The position numbers were made by a program, and so were the translations under genes. The notes beneath the pieces were generated by a model that worked only from the letters and a program-made list of their open reading frames with translations, searched no databases and had not been told where the DNA came from. Below, piece by piece: positions 43,881 through 52,589 of a DNA stretch of 54,248 nt. The DNA comes from DSOI01 sp041394885 (GTDB taxonomy: Bacteria; Acidobacteriota; Terriglobia; Bryobacterales; Bryobacteraceae), in the NCBI GenBank assembly GCA_041394885.1, contig JAWKHI010000046.1, forward strand, positions 1 through 54,248, written 5' to 3'. How positions within the stretch are numbered: position 1 is the first letter of the stretch; the number at the start of each line of letters is the position of its first letter.

Positions 43881-44237
43881 ATGCAGCACAACCTCGAGAG
43901 TCTCGAGACGCAATGCAATGCCCTGATCGCAAAGGGCGAAATGATTGCAGCCACCCAGCAGTTCTACGCCGGCAACTGTGTCTACCAGGAAGGGAACCAG
44001 CCGCCGCGCGCGGGCGGTAACCAGGGTCAGGTAACGTACTTGACGGACTTCTTCAAGACGGTAACCGCCGTCAATGCTATCAAGCTCCACAGCCAGGCAA
44101 TTGGCGACGGCGTTACCATCAGCGAATGGACCTTCGATCTGAGTACGGCCAATGGACCCGTGCTGTGGAACGAAGTGCTCCGACGCCGCTGGGAGAACGG
44201 GCGGATTGTGTCGGAGCGATTCTATACCGCCACATAG
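43881..44237 (+). CDS. NTF2/SnoaL-like protein
   Basis: A protein of 118 residues with AGGAG upstream of the ATG. The pattern LIAKGEMIAATQQFYAGNCVYQEG, then an aromatic-lined sheet ending ISEWTFDLSTANGPVLWNEV and LRRRWENGRIVSERFYT, is that of the NTF2-like alpha+beta cone. Members include polyketide cyclases, isomerases and many small ligand-binding proteins. No signal peptide is present. The gene stands alone between the permease relic and a hairpin. The substrate cannot be told. Confidence 0.75.
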   Translation: MQHNLESLETQCNALIAKGEMIAATQQFYAGNCVYQEGNQPPRAGGNQGQVTYLTDFFKTVTAVNAIKLHSQAIGDGVTISEWTFDLSTANGPVLWNEVLRRRWENGRIVSERFYTAT

Positions 44238-44264
44238 TCCATCTCCGCCTCCACAAGGAAATAA

Positions 44265-44300
44265 CCGCTCCGGCAGCGCTGGTTCGCGCGGCCGGAGCGG
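44265..44300. terminator. perfect 10-bp stem between convergent genes
   Basis: CCGCTCCGGC (44265-44274) and GCCGGAGCGG (44291-44300) are exact reverse complements around a 16-nt loop. It lies between the ends of the NTF2-like gene and the RTX-like gene, where a two-way terminator would be expected. There is no T-run, so intrinsic termination would be inefficient. Confidence 0.5.
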
Positions 44301-44363
44301 CGTGAAGGACGCGATCTTCCTTGCGATGGGCGGCGCTCCGAGTTGCGCCGTCCCGGAAGGAAC

Positions 44364-45206
44364 TTACTGGACCATCGCCTGTACGCGGGCGCTGGTCTCG
44401 AAGTAACTCACCGGCGCGGCGGGGCTCACCGTAAGGTCGAAGGTTTCGATTTGCCCGCCGTTGCGGCTGGTGCACACCATTTGCTCCACGTTTTTCACGT
44501 GCAGGGTGACGCGCAGTCCGTTGTCGGTATCCTGCTCGCCGGCGGCGAAGGAGTTAGCCGGCCCGCGGACGAAGAATCGCACCAGGTGAGTAACGCCTAA
44601 CTTCTCCAACTCGGCGGCTACCTCAGCACCGGCGGACTTATCGATGATCTGGCAGAACCCGGGCTGCCGCGTAACATCGACGGTGGGGAGAGAGCTGTTG
44701 GCATTGAGAATCACTTCGCCGGCTTTCTGGTCCGTGCGTACGGCGAGCACCGGGATGTCGCCTTCCTTTTGCTGAATCAGGCCGAACACGAGGACATCCT
44801 TGCCGCGTCCGCCATCGAAGAAATCAGAGCCGTCGCCAGGGGACCAGATGAAGACGTCGTCGCCGTTGCCGCCGAAAGCGCGGTCGCGATTTTGCGGATT
44901 GAAGTGTTCGGGGCCGCCAATCAGTACGTCGTCGCCGTTGCCGCCGAACATCACGTCGATGCCCAGGCGGCCGATCAGGACGTCGTCGTCGTCGGTGCCT
45001 TCGAGAACGTCGCCGAACTGCATGGTCTGGTCAATGCCGTTTCCCGCAAGCGGTTTCTCCTGCGGCTGGGCTACGGGGTTAGCCGCCGAATTCAGGTCAT
45101 TTCCGATCTTCACTTCTTGAATCCCGATCGCCTGCGCCATCAGCGGGCACATCGCGCTCGAGAGCGCCACGACAGAAAAGGTCAACAGAGTCGTCATCGT
45201 TCGCAT
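44364..45206 (-). CDS. small secreted protein with hemolysin-type calcium-binding repeats
   Basis: A protein of 280 residues from the ATG at 45206, chosen because AAGGAG stands 8 nt before it; a GTG at 45215 would overlap that site. A signal peptide (LLTFSVVALSSAMCPLMAQA) leads to a block with RTX-like nonapeptides: LEGTDDDDVLIGRLGIDVMF, GGNGDDVLIGG, FGGNGDDVFIW and FDGGRGKDVLVFG. The C-terminal half is a sheet-rich domain with two cysteines. Export here uses a Sec leader, unlike classical RTX toxins, which use a C-terminal type I signal; no type I transporter is adjacent. It probably binds calcium outside the cell; the function is unknown. Confidence 0.8.
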   Translation of the reverse strand: MRTMTTLLTFSVVALSSAMCPLMAQAIGIQEVKIGNDLNSAANPVAQPQEKPLAGNGIDQTMQFGDVLEGTDDDDVLIGRLGIDVMFGGNGDDVLIGGPEHFNPQNRDRAFGGNGDDVFIWSPGDGSDFFDGGRGKDVLVFGLIQQKEGDIPVLAVRTDQKAGEVILNANSSLPTVDVTRQPGFCQIIDKSAGAEVAAELEKLGVTHLVRFFVRGPANSFAAGEQDTDNGLRVTLHVKNVEQMVCTSRNGGQIETFDLTVSPAAPVSYFETSARVQAMVQ

Positions 45207-45324
45207 TGTTTTCACTCCTTGGTGTGGGTTTGGTTGAATTCGCTTTCGCGCTGTCAGATACGACTTTACGGGGGATCGGCGCTACAGTCGTTCACAAGAT
45301 GTAAAAGTAAGGTAAACAAGTTCT

Positions 45325-46884
45325 ATGGGACATCGACATCCGTCACGGCGTGAGATTCTCGAGCGAATTCCTCTTTTGGGCTCAGGCAGTCTCTTGTTGC
45401 CGGCCTGGGGGCAGAGGCCCGACACGAGCGCGCCGGCGATCATCCGTGGCGCGATCACGGGCGCGGATGGGCGTGGCGTGGCGGCGAAAGTACGCGTGGT
45501 GGAGACCGGCACCGGACGCGCCTACTTTCCGGCGAACTCGATCAAGACCATGCCGGACCGGCCCGATCATCCCGACGTGAAACGCTACTTCTACGCCAAG
45601 GACCGCTACGAGGTGGCGGTGCCGCCGGGCCGCTACCGGATCGAGGTGGTTCGTGGAATCGCGCATGCGGAAACCATCGGCTTCACCGAAGTAGGGTCTG
45701 GCATCACGCATGTGGCAGACCTGCGCATCGCGCCGCTGGCCGGTTGGAACGGCGCAGGCTGGTACTCCGGCAATACGCACACGCATTACCATCTGCAGAT
45801 CGACGAGGATCCGGACGTGCGTCTGCGCACCGTGCCCCCGGCCGAGGCGCTGGATGTCAGCGTGATCAGCTATCTGATTCGGAATGACTCGCCCTACATA
45901 ACCAACCGCTACAAGGTGGGGCGGCTCCCGGAATTCTCACGGGACGGCACGTTGATGGATATGGGCGAGGAGGCGCGGAATAATCACACTTTCGAGGGCT
46001 TCGGCTATGGCCACGTGCTGTTCCTGAATATTCCGCGGCCAATCGAGCCCGTCTCGACGGGGCTGCTTTCGGCGGGCGCGAAGGTTCCGGACTTTCCTAC
46101 TCTCACGATGCTGTGCGAGCAGGCGCGTGGAATGGGCGGAACCACCGTCTGGTGCCACAACGGATCGGGAGTGGAAGTGCCGGTGGCGGCGGTGCTCGGC
46201 CAGGTGGATGCCTACAATGTGGCCGATGGCCTGGACGCCGACTATGCGCGCTACTACGGGCTGCTCAACTGTGGGCTGCGCATTCCGGTTTCCTCGGGCA
46301 CCGATTGGTGGATCTACGATCACAACCGCGTGTATGTGCAGACGGGCGGAGCATTCACATACGACTCCTGGATCGCGGGTTTGCGCGCGGGGCGGACGTT
46401 CGTCACCAATGGTCCGCTGGTGGAGTTCACCGTGAACGGAAAGGGTCCGGGTGAAGTGGTGACCAGCGATGGTCGTTTGACGGTGCGAGCCAAGGCAGTG
46501 TCCCGCATCCGGTTTGACCGGGTGGAGCTGATTCAGGACGGGGAAGTGATCGCGGAACAGAGCGCGCAGGGCGGCGTGGTTGCGATGCTCGAACGCGAGG
46601 TCAAGGTTTCGCGTGGCGGTTGGCTGGCGCTCCGTGTGGTATCGAGCGCGAAGAGCCACGGGGGCGCGCGCGTGTTCGCGCATACGAGTCCGGTCTACCA
46701 TCGCGTACCGGAGACGGGATTCCGGAGGGCGAGCGCGGCGGGCGCATTCGTGGATGAGATCGAAGATTCGATGCGGCTGATCGGGAAGACCTACCGGTTT
46801 TCGAGCGACGCGGATCGCGCGGTGGCTCTGGGCCGGTTCCGCGCGGGACGCGAGGCGTTTCTCAAGATCGCCGCGGCGGGGTGA
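45325..46884 (+). CDS. CehA/McbA-type metallohydrolase (PHP-like)
   Basis: A protein of 519 residues with a short leader. An N-terminal carboxypeptidase-regulatory-like sandwich (residues about 38-130: GAITGADGRGVAAKVRVV, YEVAVPPGRYRIEV) precedes a PHP-like domain with GNTHTHYHLQIDEDP (metal ligands), TTVWCHNGSGV and VSSGTDWWIYDHN. A C-terminal sandwich starts at FVTNGPLVEFTVNGKGPGE, the usual CehA ending. Named relatives hydrolyse carbamates, but most have unknown substrates. The end overlaps the convergent RND gene by 23 nt, so antisense transcription is possible. Confidence 0.82.
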   Translation: MGHRHPSRREILERIPLLGSGSLLLPAWGQRPDTSAPAIIRGAITGADGRGVAAKVRVVETGTGRAYFPANSIKTMPDRPDHPDVKRYFYAKDRYEVAVPPGRYRIEVVRGIAHAETIGFTEVGSGITHVADLRIAPLAGWNGAGWYSGNTHTHYHLQIDEDPDVRLRTVPPAEALDVSVISYLIRNDSPYITNRYKVGRLPEFSRDGTLMDMGEEARNNHTFEGFGYGHVLFLNIPRPIEPVSTGLLSAGAKVPDFPTLTMLCEQARGMGGTTVWCHNGSGVEVPVAAVLGQVDAYNVADGLDADYARYYGLLNCGLRIPVSSGTDWWIYDHNRVYVQTGGAFTYDSWIAGLRAGRTFVTNGPLVEFTVNGKGPGEVVTSDGRLTVRAKAVSRIRFDRVELIQDGEVIAEQSAQGGVVAMLEREVKVSRGGWLALRVVSSAKSHGGARVFAHTSPVYHRVPETGFRRASAAGAFVDEIEDSMRLIGKTYRFSSDADRAVALGRFRAGREAFLKIAAAG

Positions 46885-49800
46885 GTCCGGACGCGGCCCC
46901 GTAGCGGGAGTAAAGCACCGGCATCACGATCAGGTTCAGCAGGGTGGAGGTGAGCAGGCCTCCGAGAATGACGACGGCCATGGGATGTTCGATCTCCTGC
47001 CCGGGCACGTCGCCGGCGAGCGCGATCGGGAGCAGGGCGAGCGCGGTGGCGAGGCCGGTCATGAGAATGGGCCCCAGACGTTCCACCGATCCGCGCACCA
47101 CGAGACCGTGTCCGGGCGGCTCGCCTTCTTCGTCGGCCAAGTGCCGGTAGTGGCTCACCAGCATGATGCCGTTGCGGGCGGCGATTCCAATGACGGTGAC
47201 AAAACCCACGAGCGATCCGAGCGAGAGCACGCCGCCTGTTCCGAACGCCATGGCGACACCACCGATGAGGGCGAAGGGCAGGCTCAGGAAAATAAGAACG
47301 GCTAGGCGGGCGGACTGGAAGTCCGCGTGGAGGATGAGAAAGATACCCAATAGAGCGACGCCGCCGAGCATCAGCAGGCGTTGGCGGGCGGCTTCGCGCG
47401 CGGCGTATTCGCCGAGAAATTCCGGATGGTACCCCTGTGGGAACGCGAGCCCGCGCACCTTGGCTTCGATTTCGCGGGCGACGCTGCCGAGGTCGCGACC
47501 CTTCACGTTGCAGCTTACGTCGATGCGGCGCGATGTGTTTTCGTGCTGAATGACGTTGGGCGCGGGAACAATGTGAAAGTCCGCCACGTCGCCGAGGGGG
47601 ATGTTGGCGCCCGAGGGAGTGTCGATGCGAAGGGCTTGGAGCGCGTCCGGAGATGAGCGCGTCCGCGGCTCGCTCCACACGGCGATGTCGTAGATCTTTT
47701 GATCCTCGTAGATCTCGCCGACTTTGGTTCCGCCAATGAGAGTGCCCGCGGCGCGGCGCACTTCGCCGGAGGTGAGACCGAAGCGGGCAGCGGCGTCCTG
47801 GCGGACGGCGATTTCGATTTGCGGCACCAGCACCTGCGGCTCCACCTGCAGCGTGGCGATTCCGGGCACGCCGGCGATGGCGGAAGCAACCACTTGCGCC
47901 TGCTGTTGGAGCGTCTCCACGCCCGGCCCGAAGATGCGTACGACGATGGCGCCGCTGCCGCCGCTCAGCACTTCCTTGATGCGCTCCTTGAGATAGGTGA
48001 GCAAGTCCCGATAGAGCCCCGGGTAGCCGTCGACGGCCTCCTGGATCTTGGCGACGGTGCTTTCATAGGGCACCTTCGGATCGAGACTGATCCAAAGCTC
48101 GGTGAAATTGGGCCCGACCACTTCGTCGGCCACCTCGGCGCGTCCGATGTGCGAGCCGAAGTTGCGAACGCCGGGGATGGCCCGCAGTTCCTTGCTGGCG
48201 CGAATCGTGATGCGGCGCATGGCTTCGAGCGAGGTGCCCGGCTTTTCCACCCAGTGCATCAGAAAGTCGTATTCGCGAAAGTGCGGGAGGAAGTCCTCAC
48301 CGAGGTAAGGGACGGCGGCGGCGGTGAGCAACAGCAGCGCGAGGGTGCCGGCGAGAATCGCGCGTGGGTAATCGAGCACCCATTGCACAAAGCCGCCATA
48401 GCGCTGCTGCAGCCATGCGAGCAGCCGCGTCTCGCGCCGGTCCAGCGGGCTGTGCGGCAGCAACAACAGCGACATCGCCGGGGTGACGGTGAGCGCCACT
48501 CCGAGCGACGCCAGCACCGCGAGCACGTAGCTCATCGCGAGCGGGCGGAAGAAGGAACCGGACAAGCCTTCGAGAAACAGCACCGGCAGAAAGACCAGGG
48601 CCACGATGACGCTGGCGTACACCACCGCGCTGCGGACCTCCATCGACGCATCGAGCACCACGCGGAAGGCAGGCTGCGGGTCCGGACGCGCCCGATTGAG
48701 CCGCAGCCGGCGGACGATATTTTCCACGTCGATGATGGCGTCGTCCACCACTTCGCCCAGCGCGATGGCGAGACCCGCCAGCACCATCGTATTGATGGTC
48801 TGCCCGGTGTAGTGAATCACCAGCGCCGCGGCGATCAGGGAAAGCGGAAGCGCGGTGAGGCTGATCAGTGCCGTGCGCCACTCGTAGAGGAACAGCACCA
48901 GCACCACGATCACCATCAGCGCGCCGTAGAGGAGGGCGTTCTTCAGATTCTCGAGCGACATCTCGATGAAGGTGGCCGGGCGAAAGATGGTGGGGTCCAC
49001 TTCCACGTCGCGCAGGCCGGGCTTCAAGGCGGCGAGCGCGGCTTCCACGCCGCGGGTGACGTCGAGGGTGTTGCCGCCGGGATGCTTTTCGACGATGAGC
49101 AGCAGGCCGGGCACATCGTTGATGACCGCATCGCCAATGGGCTGGGGGAAGCCTTCCGCTACGCGCGCCACGTCGCGAATCAGGATCGGGGAGCCATTGC
49201 GAAACACCACCGGGATGGCGCCGATGCGGTCCGCGTCGAAAGCGGCGGCACGATGGGTGATGGCGAGCCTTTGATTCGGCGTATCGATGAAACCGCCCGC
49301 GGCTGGGGATGCGGCCGCGCCGGCCGCGCGCGTGACGTCATCCAGGGTGACGCGGAGATCACGCAGCCGCTCCGGATCCACGAGGATTTGGAACTGGCGG
49401 TCACGCTGGCCCCATATGGCGACGTTGGCCACGCCCGGAACGGCCATCAGCCGCGGCCGGATGGTCCATCGTGCGAGGGTGCTCAACTCCACCTGGCTCA
49501 GCTTGGATGAGGTGATGCCGATCTTCATCGCACGGCTGGTGGAGGAGAGCGGCGATAGAATGACAGGCGGCCGGGAGACGGCCGGCAGTTGCGGAGTGAC
49601 GATCGCGAGACGTTCCTGCACCATTTGGCGGGAGCGCATGCGATCGGTGCCCGGATCGAAAATCAGCACCACCGACGAGAGCCCCAGAACACTCTTTGAC
49701 CGTAGTGTCTTGAGCCCGACTACGCCGTTGACCGCGTTCTCGATTGGCGTGGAAACGAGATTTTCCACTTCGGTGGTGGATAGCCCCGGCGCCTCGGTCT

Positions 49801-49948
49801 GGATCTCCACCAGCGGCGGCGCGAACTCCGGAAACACGTCAAGCGGGGACCGGCGGACGGTGGAAAGGCCGAACACGGTGAGAAGGATCGCCGCGGCGAG
49901 GACGGCCACGCGGAAGTGGAGGGAGGCGGAGACGAGAGATCGCAGCAT
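46862..49948 (-). CDS. RND efflux transporter inner-membrane permease (CusA/CzcA-like)
   Basis: A protein of 1028 residues with the RND architecture: TM1 at FRVAVLAAAILLTVFGL, porter domain PLDVFPEFAPPLVEIQTEAP, a periplasmic loop, TM2-6 with GEVVDDAIIDVENIVRRLR (a heavy-metal-type RND motif), a second loop, and TM7-12 ending LLNLIVMPVLYSRYG. The D/E-rich TM4 motif fits proton-driven export. Heavy-metal-type permeases take monovalent or divalent cations, but some move other compounds; no metal-binding Met cluster could be confirmed. It is the third gene of a TolC-HlyD-RND operon and starts 18 nt after the HlyD stop, with only a weak Shine-Dalgarno. Confidence 0.93.
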   Translation of the reverse strand: MLRSLVSASLHFRVAVLAAAILLTVFGLSTVRRSPLDVFPEFAPPLVEIQTEAPGLSTTEVENLVSTPIENAVNGVVGLKTLRSKSVLGLSSVVLIFDPGTDRMRSRQMVQERLAIVTPQLPAVSRPPVILSPLSSTSRAMKIGITSSKLSQVELSTLARWTIRPRLMAVPGVANVAIWGQRDRQFQILVDPERLRDLRVTLDDVTRAAGAAASPAAGGFIDTPNQRLAITHRAAAFDADRIGAIPVVFRNGSPILIRDVARVAEGFPQPIGDAVINDVPGLLLIVEKHPGGNTLDVTRGVEAALAALKPGLRDVEVDPTIFRPATFIEMSLENLKNALLYGALMVIVVLVLFLYEWRTALISLTALPLSLIAAALVIHYTGQTINTMVLAGLAIALGEVVDDAIIDVENIVRRLRLNRARPDPQPAFRVVLDASMEVRSAVVYASVIVALVFLPVLFLEGLSGSFFRPLAMSYVLAVLASLGVALTVTPAMSLLLLPHSPLDRRETRLLAWLQQRYGGFVQWVLDYPRAILAGTLALLLLTAAAVPYLGEDFLPHFREYDFLMHWVEKPGTSLEAMRRITIRASKELRAIPGVRNFGSHIGRAEVADEVVGPNFTELWISLDPKVPYESTVAKIQEAVDGYPGLYRDLLTYLKERIKEVLSGGSGAIVVRIFGPGVETLQQQAQVVASAIAGVPGIATLQVEPQVLVPQIEIAVRQDAAARFGLTSGEVRRAAGTLIGGTKVGEIYEDQKIYDIAVWSEPRTRSSPDALQALRIDTPSGANIPLGDVADFHIVPAPNVIQHENTSRRIDVSCNVKGRDLGSVAREIEAKVRGLAFPQGYHPEFLGEYAAREAARQRLLMLGGVALLGIFLILHADFQSARLAVLIFLSLPFALIGGVAMAFGTGGVLSLGSLVGFVTVIGIAARNGIMLVSHYRHLADEEGEPPGHGLVVRGSVERLGPILMTGLATALALLPIALAGDVPGQEIEHPMAVVILGGLLTSTLLNLIVMPVLYSRYGAASGLTPPRRS

Positions 49949-49966
49949 GACAGGTGATCCCGCTGT

Positions 49967-51172
49967 CTACTTGCCCGCGCCGAATTCGACGCCCCACAAC
50001 TCGGCGGCGCCCTCGGTGACGACTTCGGCGCCGTTCGGCGGGCCGCTCACCAGGCACGCGAGGCTGCCGGCCGTGTGGTCAATCTGCACGCGGCGCCGAA
50101 CGTAACGCTGCGCGGCGGCTTTCTCATACACCCATGTGCCGCCATGAATGTCGTAGACGATGGCCGAGAACGGCGCGGCGCGGCAGTCGCGCGAAAGGCG
50201 GCTTCGGACGGCGACGAACACCTTTTCTCCCGGTTTCCAGGCGTGGCGCGCGGAGGCCGGGACTTCATAGTAGAAGTCGACCGTGGCGGCCAGGGGATCG
50301 CCAGTGGGCGGGGCCGGCACAGGCCGGGCCGCACCGAGGAGGGCGCCGGAAAGCGTCTCCACGTTCACGGAGGCGCCAGGCGTAAACAACTCCGCCTCGC
50401 CGGCATACACCGGCACGCGTAGCCAAAGCGAGCTCAGGTCCGCGATCTCGAACAGCGGCGCGCCGGCGGTGACCGACTGGCCGGGGAGCGCCAGAATCTG
50501 GCGCAGCATTCCATCGCGCGGGGCGGCGATGTCGATGGTGACGTCGCCTTCGAGCGGAGCCCGCTTTATCTGATCGAGCCGGGTTTGCGCGGCTTCGAGC
50601 GCGGCTGTGGATAGATCCAGTTCCTGGCCGGCGTCTTCTTGCGCGCGCACGGTGCCCACTTCGTCCTTGAGCAGCCTGTCGGCCCGGGCTTTGCGCAGGC
50701 GCGCGGCTTCCATGCGTGTCTTGGCCTGCGCGAGATCGGCTTCAGCGGTGACGCGGAGGTCGCGAGGAATCGGGAGCAGCGGCGTGATTGTGAAGACGGT
50801 CTGGTTCCTGGCGAGCATCGCGCCGGGAGTTGGCGGCAGGTTTCCGCGCAGGATGCCGGACACAGGAGCCGCCACCAGCAGGCTGCGGCCGGGCGGCAGC
50901 GTGACGTCGGCGGCGAAACGCCGTACCTCGCCCGTGGAGGCGGCGGCGACCGACGCAAGCCGCACGCCCAACCGTTGTTCGGCTTCCGGGGTGAGGGTTA
51001 TGGTGGCGAGTTCGCCTTCCTTGAGCAAGGGTCCGGAAACCTTGGCCGGCGGTTCGGCTTTCGGGGTATTAGCGGCGGGCTGGGCGGAGGCGCCGCAACT
51101 CGCCATGCCGCAACTGACGATGCAAATACCCACGGCGGCGGAGAACCCCGTGAGCCTACCGGATGTCTTCAT
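49967..51172 (-). CDS. RND efflux periplasmic adaptor, lipoprotein (HlyD/CusB-like)
   Basis: A protein of 401 residues. The leader has two possible lipobox cysteines (IVSC21 and MASC26), so it is probably lipid-anchored. The adaptor core contains the barrel-sandwich strands (RSLLVAAPVSGILRGN, GDVTIDIAAPRDGMLRQILA), a long helical hairpin between (RDLRVTAEADLAQAKTRMEA, AALEAAQTRLDQIKRAPLEG) and a beta-barrel segment LFEIADLSSLWLRVPVYAG. It links the permease to the outer-membrane channel. Its ATG overlaps the TolC stop (ATGA at 51172-51169), which couples translation. Confidence 0.9.
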   Translation of the reverse strand: MKTSGRLTGFSAAVGICIVSCGMASCGASAQPAANTPKAEPPAKVSGPLLKEGELATITLTPEAEQRLGVRLASVAAASTGEVRRFAADVTLPPGRSLLVAAPVSGILRGNLPPTPGAMLARNQTVFTITPLLPIPRDLRVTAEADLAQAKTRMEAARLRKARADRLLKDEVGTVRAQEDAGQELDLSTAALEAAQTRLDQIKRAPLEGDVTIDIAAPRDGMLRQILALPGQSVTAGAPLFEIADLSSLWLRVPVYAGEAELFTPGASVNVETLSGALLGAARPVPAPPTGDPLAATVDFYYEVPASARHAWKPGEKVFVAVRSRLSRDCRAAPFSAIVYDIHGGTWVYEKAAAQRYVRRRVQIDHTAGSLACLVSGPPNGAEVVTEGAAELWGVEFGAGK

Positions 51173-52491
51173 AACTTTTTCCCAACAGCCCGCTCCAACT
51201 CGGCGTACGCCCGAGCGAGGGCGGCTTCCGAGTCGGCCTCGCGGAGATCGGCGTCGAATCGTTGGCGGACGGCTTCAAGCACGTTGAGATAAGACGCGTC
51301 GCCGTCTTTGTGGGCCGTCTCCATCTGCGCGATGCCCTGCTTCACCTTCGGGATCAACTCGGCGCGGATCCTGTTCAGCGACTCCCGCGCCTGATCGAGG
51401 CGCGCCAGGGATTCGTTCACCTCGCCCTCCACCTGATCCCGCAGCGCGGCGTATCGCCAGGCGGATTGGATGACGTCGGCATCGGCACGCGCGATTTGGC
51501 CCTGATTTCGATTGAAGAAGGGAATCTCGATCTGGAGCCCGGGGCCGGCGCGGGCCTTGAGCGGCGTCCCTGTCTCCTTCACGCTCAGCATCGGCATCAC
51601 CAGGCTGAGCACGCGGCTGCGTTGCCACTTGGCGCGATAGGCGCTTGCCTCAATCGCCAGTTCGGCGGCCCGCAGATCCGGCCGGGAAGCGAACGCGGTC
51701 TCCACCAGCTTGCCCGGCTCGGCGAGATCGCCCGATCGCGCATCGGCCTTGGCCAAGATGGGTTGTCCGTCGCTCTTCATTCCCAGCAGAACGCGGAGGC
51801 GGGCGCGGACGATTCCGGCGTCGCCCACCGCGCGGGCGGCCAACTCGGCGGTCGAGCGGGCGTCGGTTTCTGCTAGTGTGAGGTCCATGCCGCTTGCGTC
51901 GCCCGCGTCCAGCCGGCGCCTGGTCAGTTCGGCGATCCGCTCACGCACTGCCGCTGATTCGAGAAGAACGCGCCCGCGCCGCTCGGCGAGCCAGAGATCG
52001 GCATGAGTGACGCGGACGTCTCGAACGAGATTGAGACCGTTCTGGACGAGCGCCGTGGCTACGGCATCGAGATTTTGTTGGGCGGCGAGTACGCGCCGCT
52101 TGCGCTGCCACAGGTCCTCAATCGGCCACGAGAGCAGGAACTCGAACGGCTTCAAACCCACCGGAAGCAGCGTCTGAATGTTCGGATTCCGCAGCAGCTT
52201 CGCATCGGCGAGATCGGCTTCGGCGATCCCGATGGCAGCTAGGCTGGACTCGAGCGCCGCGTTGTTCCAAAGCGCGATCTCGACGGCTTGGTCCGCCGTG
52301 AGCTCGCCCGAGAGTGTCAGCGATGGGGGAAGCGAAAAGGGGCGGCGCGGCTGCGGCGCCGCGGCCGGTATGGTCTTGCCCGTGCGCTGTTCGATTTGGG
52401 TGCGGATCGAGGTGCGATCTTCCGCCGGCAAGAGTCCGGTGAGGGCCAGCGACACCAGGAGCGCTGCGCGGGCTTTTGGGATGTCAAGCAT
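51169..52491 (-). CDS. TolC-family outer-membrane efflux channel
   Basis: A protein of 440 residues from the ATG at 52491 (leader ARAALLVSLALTGLLPAED). The two OEP repeats are visible: LTADQAVEIALWNNAALESS opens the first, and ASRPDLRAAELAIEASAYRA the second. Long helices carry LAETDARSTAELAARAVGD and VRQRFDADLREADSEAALAR. It is the first gene of the operon and would give the outer-membrane duct. A strong hairpin lies 7-39 nt before its ATG. No Shine-Dalgarno is seen between hairpin and start. A TTG at 52560 would extend the protein through the hairpin; I judge that less likely. Confidence 0.88.
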   Translation of the reverse strand: MLDIPKARAALLVSLALTGLLPAEDRTSIRTQIEQRTGKTIPAAAPQPRRPFSLPPSLTLSGELTADQAVEIALWNNAALESSLAAIGIAEADLADAKLLRNPNIQTLLPVGLKPFEFLLSWPIEDLWQRKRRVLAAQQNLDAVATALVQNGLNLVRDVRVTHADLWLAERRGRVLLESAAVRERIAELTRRRLDAGDASGMDLTLAETDARSTAELAARAVGDAGIVRARLRVLLGMKSDGQPILAKADARSGDLAEPGKLVETAFASRPDLRAAELAIEASAYRAKWQRSRVLSLVMPMLSVKETGTPLKARAGPGLQIEIPFFNRNQGQIARADADVIQSAWRYAALRDQVEGEVNESLARLDQARESLNRIRAELIPKVKQGIAQMETAHKDGDASYLNVLEAVRQRFDADLREADSEAALARAYAELERAVGKKL

Positions 52492-52497
52492 AAGTCT

Positions 52498-52530
52498 AAG
52501 GAGTCCGGCCTTTACCGGCCCTAACTCCTT
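52498..52530 (-). promoter_or_regulatory. stable hairpin in the 5' leader of the efflux operon
   Basis: AAGGAGT (52498-52504) pairs with ACTCCTT (52524-52530), and an inner GGCC/GGCC stem (52507-52510 with 52517-52520) has a TTTACC loop. On the minus strand the first arm contains an AAGGAG-like purine run. The structure could control the efflux mRNA, or be a plus-strand terminator since TTTT follows there. Confidence 0.4.
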
Positions 52531-52589
52531 TTGAGCCCTGAATCGACGGCGAACGGCCAAAGCAGGTTACCGGACTCGCGCCCTTTCGA

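Noticed and set aside
47699..49510. Long plus-strand frame inside the RND permease gene
   Set aside because: Rich in His, Glu and Gly as expected from the mirrored permease codons; the permease on the other strand is certain.
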